NCBI GenBank assembly: GCA_946894095.1
Contig: OX335642.1
Coordinates: 25,059,021-25,123,020 of the forward strand
Length of the DNA: 64,000 nt
DNA from: Incurvaria masculella
Lineage: Eukaryota > Arthropoda > Insecta > Lepidoptera > Incurvariidae
Direction of reading: 5' to 3'
The translations under genes were made by a program, and so were the position numbers. This document shows, one piece after another, positions 33,999 through 45,300 of the stretch; position 1 is the stretch's first letter, and each line of letters opens with the position of its first letter. The notes under the pieces are model-generated. The model was not told the origin of the DNA and searched no databases. It worked only from the letters and a program-made list of their open reading frames with translations.

Positions 33999-34722
33999 AT
34001 GGAAAAAAATATTGAACAAAGAATTTGTTTGAAGTTTTGTGTTTCCAACGAAATCTCTTATGCTAATGCATTCAAAATGCTACAAAAAGCCTACGGGGAC
34101 TCTGCTCTCTCAAAAACAAGAGTATACGAGTGGTATTCGTCGTTCAAAAATGGTCTCAAAGAAGTTGACGATGCACCTCGTCGTGGACGCCCTTCAACAT
34201 CAACTACCGATGATTACGTCGAAAAAGTTCAAGAAATCGTACTCGAAAATCGTCAAACAGTCAATAAGGAGTACTACCTGGCCGTAATTAAGTGTTTGAG
34301 AGATGCTGTGCGTAGAAAACGACCGGAATTGTGGCAAAACAACTCACGGAACTTGCACCATGACAATGCTCCGTCTCACAAAGCGCGCATCGTGACCGAT
34401 TATTTGACCAAACATACTGTAAATACAATCCAACAGGCACCGTATTCTCCGGATATGGCACCATGTGACTTTTTGCTGTTCTCAAAACTTAAATTATCCC
34501 TTTATGGAAAGAGATTTTCGAGCATCGATGAAATAAAAGAAAATGCGACGAAGGCATTGAAAGCCATTTCTTCACCGGACTATCAAAAGTGTTAAGCGTT
34601 GGCGTATGTGCATCGCTTCAGACGGTTGTTATTTTGAAGGTGATAAAATAAATTTATACGAAAATTAACACATTTTTTTTTATGTATTAATTCCCGGAAC
34701 TTTTTGATCATAGTATGTATGA
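33999..34722 (+). pseudogene. Internally deleted mariner transposase, copy 1
   Basis: A 198-codon frame starts MEKNIEQRICLKFCVSNEIS and keeps both N-terminal helix-turn-helix modules (VYEWYSSFKNG, APRRGRPSTST). After ENRQTVNKE it jumps to YYLAVIKCLRDAVRRKRPEL, HHDNAPSHKARI (second catalytic Asp) and YSPDMAPCDFLLF (third). The first catalytic Asp (GDETW region) is deleted, so the enzyme is inactive although the frame is kept. A 14-base loss near 34595 ends it early. The 3' end CGGAACTTTTTGATCATAGT resembles a mariner TIR; no matching 5' end found. Confidence 0.87.
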
Positions 34723-35116
34723 AATTCACAAGGCCAGGTGAACGTGTATCACTTTCGTTTCTCTTTCGGATGACATCATTGCTGTACCTTTATATTGTGT
34801 CATCACAGTCTAATTAAAATAATTATAAAGGGGCAAAACCCGAGCGACTTGTGTGATTAAGTTTCACTCAAGTAGATATCATTCCACGAGTAAGGAAGCG
34901 TAAGTATTCACTGGTGACTCACGGGTAACTGTGGTTCACTGGCGAATGTGAATTCTAGATTAAACCAACAAGTGTAACAACCTCTCGAGGTGGTGTGTGC
35001 GTCAAAGGATGGTTCCACGGTCATTCATAGCTATTTCTGCTATGACTCCTTAATAATATGAAGTATGAACCTATTAGTGTATTGGCAAGCACATTAAGCA
35101 ATTAGATATACCACCT

Positions 35117-35360
35117 ACTAGTTGAGGTTCCCGGCTCCGCTGGGGTCAATGTCGTTTCGGACTAAACCTAGCATATTATGCAGAAATTTTAATCGAGAGA
35201 TGAGATTATATGAGTTCCCCATATATACTTTAATCCCGCTTTTCACCACTTTTGAGTCAAAAAAGGTCCTGTCTGAATGTCCTAAAATTTTAGCGTTTTA
35301 GGCTCGTAACAGACAGACAGACAGCCAGAGTTACTTTCGCATTTTTAATATTAGTATGGA
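35117..35360 (+). repeat. Lepidopteran interspersed repeat, truncated
   Basis: AGGTTCCCGGCTCCGCTGGG at the start and TTTTTAATATTAGTATGGAT at the end, with (CAGA)n at about 35311. Related in its opening to the 8742-11963 and 58546 repeats. Confidence 0.65.
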
Positions 35361-36019
35361 TAGTATTGATTTAATCTCACAAAACCATTACAAAAATTAC
35401 AATTCTCAACGTATTGTATTATGTGTCATAATTATCTCTAGTAGCCTTTTTTTAAAGTGTTTTATGACATTTAGTATATACATTACTGCTCCGTGTACTC
35501 GCTAATACAGTTATAGTTTATAACCTCGTATTTTTTGGAGAAAGATAGCAGAAATAGCTACGAACGACTGTGGCGCCATCTGAACTCTGAATTTGAACTA
35601 ATACATGTATACTGTATACTACATACACTATATGAGCATAGAGAATATGCCACTTTGGTCTTACCAAGCATATTAGAACCTAACCTAACACAGACTAACA
35701 GCACAATGTGATAACTGCAAATTGACTATGTATAAACTCAGTAATACTGACATAAGCTACCGACTAACCTAAAAGTCAAGTAACTTCGCTTACAAAATGA
35801 TTATGTTCTAAAAAAATATATAAAAAGTAACAACAACTCCTGATTGGCTTCTTTTGCAATTTACAATGTCGGGTGTTTAGTTTACATGACGGCTGTATGG
35901 AAAGGCCCTTTGCCTACCCCCTGACAAAAACATTTTGTCAATAAATAAAGTTGTCTTTGGCATCGGTCTGTCAGTGCTGTGACAGATGTTGTCTATACCT
36001 GAGACAGCAACTTTTGAAA

Positions 36020-36290
36020 GAGATTTTAAAGCCTTCGTGAGATGAAGTCGTGTGTAAGTGTGCTTGCAGACACATTTCGTAGCCTTGCAAAAACAGAACA
36101 TCAGTAGCATAAATATTCTCCTAAAAAGTTTAGCACGCTATGGGAGAAACCCTGATATGACTTCAATGTTCAACCGATTTTCTAAATCCTTTATCTATAG
36201 GGTCACCAAGCTGTGGAATGCCCTCCCTGATAAGGTGTTTCCTCCAAAGTAAAACCTGAGGTCCTTCACACATGAGGTGAAGAAGCACTA
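36020..36290 (+). pseudogene. LINE ORF2 C-terminal fragment
   Basis: Reads MFNRFSKSFIYRVTKLWNAL, then PDKVFPPK and a stop. 'F..SF..R...LWN.LP..VF' is the ending of jockey/CR1-type ORF2 proteins. Confidence 0.65.
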
Positions 36291-36404
36291 GTCGGCTGGT
36301 ACGGTTTACAACAGCTAATACGGAAGAGCGGGAGTACCAATCGAAAATCATTTGTATGGTGGCAGCGTACCCACGAATTAGTGGAAATCGTCTAACTGTA
36401 GTTG

Positions 36405-36545
36405 GTTCGCTTACGAATTTGCAACATCTTGCATCTTGGAACATCATATGTGCGTAGCAATAAATAGCGTCCTATCAAATTATTACATGTTCTTACGTGT
36501 CGTTGGAACTTGTGAAAATCAGTAGTAAGTGAATTCGTAAGCGAA
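36405..36545. repeat. Small inverted-repeat element
   Basis: TTCGCTTACGAATT and AATTCGTAAGCGAA bound about 140 bp. Related words (AATTCGTAAGCGAAC, AATAGCG.CC) occur at 2240-2330. Confidence 0.4.
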
Positions 36546-39294
36546 AGCTCTTGCCAGCCCCACTCCTATACCAATGAGTTTCCTTTCCTACTCCCAGCCT
36601 ACCATGTTCACTGGTTTACACAGCCCCCGTGAAAGTTTGGGTGTCGTCAGGTAACTCTCAGGTTAGGGCCTGCCGTACGTCATATGCCACGTGTACAATG
36701 TAAACCTAACAAACCAATCAGATAGCTGATAACAATACGAATAACCTTCACAAAATGGCTATAAGAACTAACACTACGTTAACATTTAGGATAAGGTGCT
36801 AGAAAGAGTATAGAAATGGACAATACAAAGTATATCCCACTATAAATTTTACCAGTATTTATAAAAACCTTACAGTAGAGTGAGTTTCTAAGGAAGGAAA
36901 GTTAAGGTGTCCAGTAAATTAGTTCTAAGAAATCCTAGCTCATACCATCATTCAAGAATTTCCTGACCCGAGTCCAGTGTTTGACATCTGTCTAACTTGT
37001 CTTGCGCAAGTCAAGCTTTGACATACGGCCCTTGTAACATATTGAGGTTAGATTGAGTGAGTAAACGAAAATTTGGCAGATAAATCAACGGAAGAAAGTT
37101 TAAATTATTGTCTAGATCATTGCTTCATTCGCTTAATTAACATACAAGGAAAGAATAATGAAAATAATAAATAATGAAGTAAAAAAACAAACTTTTTAGA
37201 CTAGCGTTAAGAGCACTAAAATTGCCATTTCAGTTTTTTTTGTTATTTTGATCTTTTAAACTTTCTGGATGTGTCGTAAGTTTGAATGAGAAATATTTGC
37301 ACTTCCGGAAACTCAGACGTTTGAAACATTTTACTGAAATGAGGTAGGTAGCCAGAAAAAAAAAATAGAACATGTATTAAGATCATGCTAAAACCGTCCA
37401 AAACACCTCCAAATCGAATAGAGTAAAAAATATTTACTACGCATACACATGAAGACGTTAGAACAGACATGAAAAAATTATTGCGCTAAGTGTGACTTAT
37501 CACTCGAGCGTGATCTCTTCCAGTCGATCCAATCAATGCAACAATGTAAACATTTCGATTTCAATGTCACAACAATTACTTAACAACTAGATATGTCTAT
37601 ACAATTGAAAAGTGTTAGAAAATATACATATCTGTCAAACTTGTCGTCTTTTAATCCCAAAACGTTTATAAGAAAAAACCTTTTCACAGACACTTACCAA
37701 ATATTTTTTAATACAAAAACGTCAGAGTCACAAAACATAACCTCAAAAACATAATATCGATACACCGACAAACACGTTTTACAATCATGTTGCACGACAC
37801 ATAGACATAACTTCACAGTCTGGGGTAACTTTTTTTAATTTAAGGTAACAATGGCACCCATTGTAAAGTATGTTTGTGCAACTTAATGTAAAACCATTTT
37901 TTTTGCTGACATTTATTGCTTACCTTACTGGAGATCAGGAGAAATATACCTATGTTAGGACTCAATGTATCTAGACCACCTTTCTATACACACTTCGGGA
38001 TGGGGTACAAATGGACGCCTATTATATATTTGTACTAGTCACACATTTGTAATTATATGCTATTGTGTATTAAGTTTCAAATCTAAACTTGCCATACTAC
38101 GACCAAGGGTATGGCGCTCAGAAAAATCATCATGATTGTTTATAACTTTAAGATTTTCTGATCATAAGTGTTTTATTTTTTTAAATTGACATGTATTGAT
38201 TGACGGATCACAACAGTAGGAAAAAATACTCTTGTTCTACTGCTCGTTTCGTGGCTTATTTTCTCAGGCTGCACACCGGACCTACACGCCACATGCGTTA
38301 CACAAATGTAGTGCCACAGTTGTTGGCCATGTTTGTGCTCACAGCAAATGCGGCCAGAACACGCACACTAAAAATACATTTGTCGCCAGGCAACATCAAG
38401 TCTTCATGATTGTCAGATGACGACTATTTTTAAACTATGGCAGTCGTTGAGGAAAAAATCAGTTACTGGGTTCATAGATGCAATGAAGATTACACGAACT
38501 TTGGTAATCTGAAAGTTTCCCAAGATTTAAAGTGCGACCATGAAAATTTCCATTCATATCATCGATTTTCTCAAAACACATGCAAAATGTGATTATTGGA
38601 TATAGTTGAACCATGCATAAAGAAACAAAATAGAAACTACAGAGAGTGATATTTTGACCCAAATAACTTCTGTAACCCTTTTGTTACTGTAGTCAGGTAG
38701 TGTATTATCATATAGCTACGGATGCTTTTCAATCCCGGTAATATACTCTATATGAACCTATAAGTTGTCCCTCATTGTGTCTCGTGTCACTCCACAAAAA
38801 ACCACCACGAGCGATCTTGTGTTTGTGTGATGCGCTTGCCACCTCGCCACAATCTGCATTCCGTCACAAATGTGTCTCCGGTGTGCATGCCCGCACGTGT
38901 GTTGGCACAAATGTGGCGCCACGTATGTATTATCGGTGTGCGGCGGACCTGAGTTGTAATGTTTTTCCTGTCGATTGTACTATAAATGTAAAGTTTCACA
39001 GTCATCTCAGTAGCAATAGCTAGAGGAACAATTTGTTTAATGTTGCTTCTATAGAATCACCTGGCTAAAATAAAAATTAAATATAAAATACTGCAAGGCA
39101 TAAACAACATAAGAGAACATAAAAAAATTTAATAGGAAACATTATTGGAATGCTTTTTTTTTTCATTTCATTGGGCGGAGTGAGGGAATTTTTGTTATAT
39201 TGTAACAAAAATTTGTTACATTCCCATCGGAATTAAATTAATCGTACAGTGATGGTTGGAATTGGATGAACAGTAGATATTGCTTGTGGTGTGC
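36546..39294. other. Downstream of the anoctamin gene: no gene seen
   Basis: AT-rich with short frames. 38200-38420 and 38775-39020 share words (ACAAATGT.G.GCCAC) and may be an old repeat pair. The 3' UTR of the anoctamin transcript should start here at 39294; I could not fix its poly(A) site. Confidence 0.4.
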
Positions 39295-39387
39295 TTAATT
39301 CCCAGGCCTCTTCACATCTTCCACTTGGATGAGCTGCTCGATGGGTATAAGACTCAACTCCCCGCCGAACATTGGAGCCGGCAGTGG
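39295..39387 (-). CDS. ANO8: ANO8 exon 23 (terminal, stop at 39295)
   Basis: 93 nt from acceptor TTACAG|CCA to TAA. Encodes PMFGGELSLIPIEQLIQVED and VKRPGN. Phase 0 fits exon 22, and the compact hydrophobic end looks like a real C-terminus. Confidence 0.8.
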   Translation of the reverse strand, partial: PLPAPMFGGELSLIPIEQLIQVEDVKRPGN

Positions 39388-42300
39388 CTGTAACATCAAG
39401 CGAACTGCTATATCTTCGTTCTTCATTTAAGCAAATACTTATTGCAACATGCGTTTTATCTTCCCATCAAAGAGTAACCTCTTAGAGTCGACTGACAACC
39501 CGAAACGACAGTCAAACTGTTGATTCCGGTAAACTGCATTTTAATCAATCTTAATACACAACAAGAACTATGATTTAGATATTTTCTAACAGACAGTGCG
39601 ATCCGAATTGAGCTGGCAACTTATGTAGTTGTCCGAGTTAATATTTAGCTGGCAACACTTAAGGTCAATTAACACTAAGGCAAAGCCATGTAAGTCCAAA
39701 TATACGGATCATGGAAGAGGCCTTGAAGGACCAACCCATACTTTCAGAAATTAGCGACAAAATACCCATAAAGATTTGTGAAACACAACAACATCCAATT
39801 AATGGAAGAAGACACTGGCCAATCTGGGGTAAAGGATTTTAGAATCTATATCGATGGATCAAATATGGAGAACTGGTGGCCTTCTCCAGGAATGTGAACA
39901 TCAACATTTTAACAACTCTAACATCATATTGCAGGCAGGATGCATGGTGCATAAGAAAGCGACAGAAGCCATGAACACCATAAAAAGTAAACTCGGGGCT
40001 AATTTTAAAATGTCATTGCAACCTGGAAGAAGTTGCAAAGAATAACTGAATAACTCTATAGTGGATAAAGAGACACAGGCAGGCGAAGTAAAGCGAATCC
40101 AGCACAACACGGCCAGCGGCCGATTGAGACCGCGCGCAATTTCTTGTGTCTATTTATAGACTCTGCTGCATCATGCCTGTGAGCACAATCTCACTGACCC
40201 GGTACTTTTTCGTTTGAGCTCTTATGCCTAATACAATCGTACAATCCCGGTCCCGCCATCTATTACATGTTTGGGACATACGGTTAGCCAAGTACAGTCA
40301 AATTGTCAATTCACAGGGAATAGATGTTAAAACGAATTCACGTCAAAAGTGGCAGAACTGACACACCTTACTCTCGGGTGTCCGCGGCGTGTGCGCGTTA
40401 GATTTGTCGGCGCCGGCGGCAGCCGCCTCGCGCGCCTTGCGCAGCCCCAGCGAGAACACCGCCACCGAGCGTACCCGCTTCACAAGCAGCGCCTTCGCGC
40501 GTGACCGACCTGCCGACACGCAAGAGGAACCCATCTTATTCATGTCATTGGACATGGTGGACTAAAACCAGAACTACTGTCATGATATCAGCTCAACACA
40601 TCGGATGGCAACTAGGTGCAATGTTAGGATCATCCTTATATTTCACGATGTAATTACCCTCGACAACTGGTCCAGTTGCACCCTACGGTCGGATTGGTTT
40701 TGTACATGTGACGTGCCCCTTCCCCCGCCGCAGACCAGTTTTTAGGCGGGGCGTCCTACTGCAATCCGCGCGGGCGGTGCTATTCCCTCCTCCCGTTTCA
40801 CCTCCGCATGATGTGCTTCATAGAAATCGTGTTGGAATGTACTACTGGACTTTAGAACACGACTATACATAGCACGATCCCAAATCCCACCGTCTATGTA
40901 CCTCTCCATGGAATTTACTCTTGCCTTTCCACTTGACCCTTCATACTTTGTTACTTTGATACTTTGTTTATGCTTCCGATACATCTAATAAACTCAAGAA
41001 CTTTAAATATTAATTGCTTACCTTATCCTGCTACTTTTTATGTATTATGGTTACATTTCACATATTACATAATAACCGTTTGTACGAACTTAGCACAAAG
41101 CGCCTTTGAATCGGGCATTCTTTGCGCCCCACTTATGTTGTTTTTGCACTATACTTTCTTTTGTAAATTGTTTTCTTTTTTTGTGGCGTAATAAAGAATT
41201 TTCAATCAATCAATCAATTCTTTTTTCCCATAATAAAAAAATATATACCTTAGACAACATTTATTTTGCTTACGTAACGTTGTATAATGAGGCACCCTCT
41301 TAATTATTTCAAAAGAGGAAATGATGACTTTCCTCAAACTAAGTTTTTGGCCACCAGATGCTGCAAGGCAAACCTTATTTCAGAACAAACCAGTTCGTCC
41401 TATCTAGACCAAACTAGTTTGTTATCTAAATAAGTCACAAGTTGAAGGCATAGAATAGAGAGACCACCTTGCATAATTTACCTTTCGGCTTCTCGTCCTC
41501 GCTGGAGGTATTATCGCCGGTGGAGAGTGGCGGCGGTGTAGGCGTGACTAACGCAGTCGTGTTCAGCTCTGGTTCCGAGCCGCCGGCCGTCACACTCGCG
41601 GTCAACTCCTAAACACACCAGTCAAGAGTTTCTGTACCACCATTGGAACTTCTAAAGTACAACCCGCAATTTGTGTGCTGGTTGGAGTCAATTCTTTATA
41701 ATTCTCTTTACATCTTTTGTTCTTAAAAATTTGTCACTGTGGTTTTACAGGCGACATAAATTAAGGCTATTTGTGCCTTAATTTATACAACAAGAGTATA
41801 CGAGTGGTATTCGTCGTTCAAAAATGGTCTCAAAGAAGTTGACGATGCACCTCGTCGTGAACGCCCTTCAACATCAACTACCGATGATAACGTCGAAAAA
41901 GTTCAAGAAATCGTACTCGAAAATCGTCAAACAGTCAATAAGGAGTACTACCTGGCCGTAATTAAGCGTTTGAGAGATGCTGTGCGTAGAAAACGACCGG
42001 AATTGAGGCAAAACAACTCATGCACCATGACAATGCTCCGTCTCACAAAGCGCGCATCATGACCGATTATTTGACCAAACATACTGTAAAGACAATCCAA
42101 CAGGCACCGTATTCTCCGGATATGGCACCATGTGACTTTTTCCTGTTCTCAAAACTTAAATTACCCCTTTGTGGAAAGAGATTTCCGAGCATCGATGAAA
42201 TAAAAGAAAATGCGACAAAGGCATTGAAAGCCATTCCTTCACCGGACTATCAAAAGTGTATGGAAGAATGGGTTAAGCGTTGGCGTATGTGCATCGCTTC

Positions 42301-45300
42301 AGACGGTTGTTATTTTGAAGGTGATAAAACACAATTTTTTTTTATTTATTAATTCCCGGAACTTTTTGATCGTAGTATGTATAATATGATCCAGCCATGA
42401 TTTCCATGTATTTGTTTGAGACCATGAAACCCACCTTATGCAATGGGTTTAGCAGCGGAGCGTGCGTCCCGCCGGTGGTAGGATGCGGAATGCAATGCGC
42501 TGAGCGATGTAGTGGCTCATCAGCGCGGAGCCCGCGAACTCCGAGCAGCGACAATGGCGCCTCCTACACGCCAAGACATTATGTGGCATATCTACATGTA
42601 TATGGTAATTATTTACTAGAAATATTAAGGGTTCATTTACCGTTCATCTTCCCATTAATATGGGTATTGGCACATGTTTGCCAGAGAATATCCGCCTAAC
42701 ACACTATGTTCCTGAAGGAATGAGGTGTCATTCTAGGAGCACGGCTACATAAAACTGTATAGAAAACATGGACAACTTGTTATTGCCGTGTCCAAGCATC
42801 TTTTATCCAATGCGATGCAAGACTTAACCCCACCACCTAGTAGGTAGGGAAGCGGGTCACTCGATGGTCCGGAATACACGTTCATGTTAGTGCTGAACTA
42901 TGAAGCATCCTACATTCTTAACGTGAAATGCACAATTCAATCTTGGATGTGAAAAAAAAAGGTGTATAAGCTGAGATGCAAAATCGCGTTCTTTGTTGGA
43001 AGAGGGACACACAATACGCTATAACATCTACTTCAAAAATTATATCCTCGGAGTCCATACCTTACGTCGTATCGGCTTAGTCGGACTGACGTCATGCTGC
43101 AAGTGCTGAAGCGAGGCGGTGACCGATGGCTCCGTAATCGTAGGCTCGGTGATCGAAGCTGCTTTAGGTCTGCAGAGCGTAACGTCAAACATACATACAA
43201 TTCTTACATCTCGCCTCTACCACGTTGACATTGACTTACCTATCATAATAAAACATTAGATACAAAGTTACTAGAGTGCTCTTAAAGTGTTTATACATAA
43301 AACAAGCAACTATCTTTCTCCGGTTATCAGGAAGTGCCATGTTGTAGGAGCCCTAGCTCACTTAGTCACCGTGGGGACACAACTGGTGGTGTCACTGGTT
43401 TCGCTTGGGTAACCAAAGCGGGTAACCGAGCAGGCAACCGATAAATCACCAAAAATCAGCTCACTTTTGCATTGCGATTGCATCATGAAACCGATCGTCG
43501 CAAAGTTATCTTGTTGGTTGCGCAACCAAGTCGTAACCAGGTTAGTTTTGCTCTTAAGGCTGCATGCATTTTGACTGGTGGCGCCACTGATTGCATTGAC
43601 TGAGTGAGAAGATGGGCCTTAAGTTTCTAGTGAGATGTCTCACTGGTAGCCCATCGGTACCACCACCAGTCCAATACTTGGATTTGTATGGCGTTTCACT
43701 ATCTCGGACACCAATGGGGTAACCAGCCGGACACTACTGTGTGTTTTGCAAATGAAGTCCGTCTGGTGTCCCGACTGGTTACTCTCTTGATGCCTTCAGG
43801 AATGCAATAGGCTACACTAATGGTTGCCTGCCTGGTGTCCCAGTGAGATAAGGACCCTTAAGTTGTAGAAAATGTATGTGTCTTTTGGGAGGCAATACAA
43901 TGTGAATTGCTCAACAGTGCATCGACAATAGTACAGATCTAGACAAACTTAAACTGCTATTCCAAAACTCAATGAGTGAAACAGAGGTGCATTAAGGTTT
44001 CGTGAGATCTACCAACACTGAAAGAAACCTACGATTGTTGTTACCTTTAAGATCTAAGGTTTCAGATTATAAAAATAAAACAAAAACCAGCAAACGTACA
44101 CAGTGACCGAAGCATCAACGAAGCAAAGACCCCTAAGTCCACATTACATATTCGATGTGGATCGACGCTCACCTAAAGGGGGGTATGTCGTAAATCTTTC
44201 CGATGTCGACAAAGGCTTTCGCCTCCTTCATTTGCGGCGTGACGGCGGCGTCGGGTGCTGCGCGCGGCGAGCGGGCGGCGCTGCAGAGTGCAGTTCGTCA
44301 GTGGATCTCATTGTTACGGAGGCACAAGCTATAGAAAAAAGGTGTGGGATGGGGTTTAGTCAAACCCGATCCTAGAAAACAATCGGCTTGTCCTTTCGAA
44401 AATTGAGACATGTCAAATTACTATTTTTCTTCAGTCGTGACATCCTTTGAAAAAATTGTCTCTGTTATGGACTGTTAGTAACCCCTGAAGATTACCAGCA
44501 TTTACTAGCATTACCAAAGGAACTAAATCCGATGTTCATTTGCTTCAACCATCATTTAAAAAGTGCTCCCAACTCTGAAGCAAGACACTCCCATCGCGCC
44601 GCCTTCTACAGCCGTCTTATGCCCTCTGACTGTAACCGCAGCCGCAGCTGGCAGTGTCTACCTGAATGGCGGAATCTCGGAGATGTTGCCGATGTCGGTG
44701 ATCTTCCTCTTGGCCTCCTTGAGCAGCGGCGTGGTGGGCGTGGGCGTACGCAGCGGGCTGAGCGCGCGCGGCGTGCTGCGGCACGACACTCGCGCCGTCG
44801 CCGGCGCCATCTCCTCCTGGCTGGGGCCCTCGGACTGTTGGTCATAACGTTATTGACGGGTGCATTCTTTTAAAATGGAGACTGTCACTTTCGAAATTTT
44901 AGGGAGCACTTAAGGTCCGCCCATAAGCACCTGAAAATTTCGCCTCCCATACAAACGTAGTTTACTAATCATTTGAAAACCAATGTTCCAACTTACTTGA
45001 TATTTGGTATCTAATATTAGGCTACAAATATCTGTGTCTGCATGCCTTTGTTATTTCGGTAAATGTATTCTGGGTCAAACCATAGAGAAAACAAAATTCG
45101 TATGAAGATTTTCTTTTTGCTTTCATTTCATTCGGTTTGGTTTTTTCAAAAAAACAAAAGCATGCAGACACAAATATTTGTTACCTGATATTAGATATTA
45201 AATATCAATTTAATTGAAATAGCGGTTTCCAAATTATTAGTAAACTACGTTTGTATGGGGAGCATAGCTTACGGGCCGTTCTTAAGCAGTGGAAATTCAG

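Noticed and set aside
40343..40366. Stop at 40343 as the anoctamin C-terminus
   Set aside because: A good donor (TAAG|GTGTGT) at 40366 and a phase-matched terminal exon at 39295-39387 fit better, though an unspliced isoform is possible.
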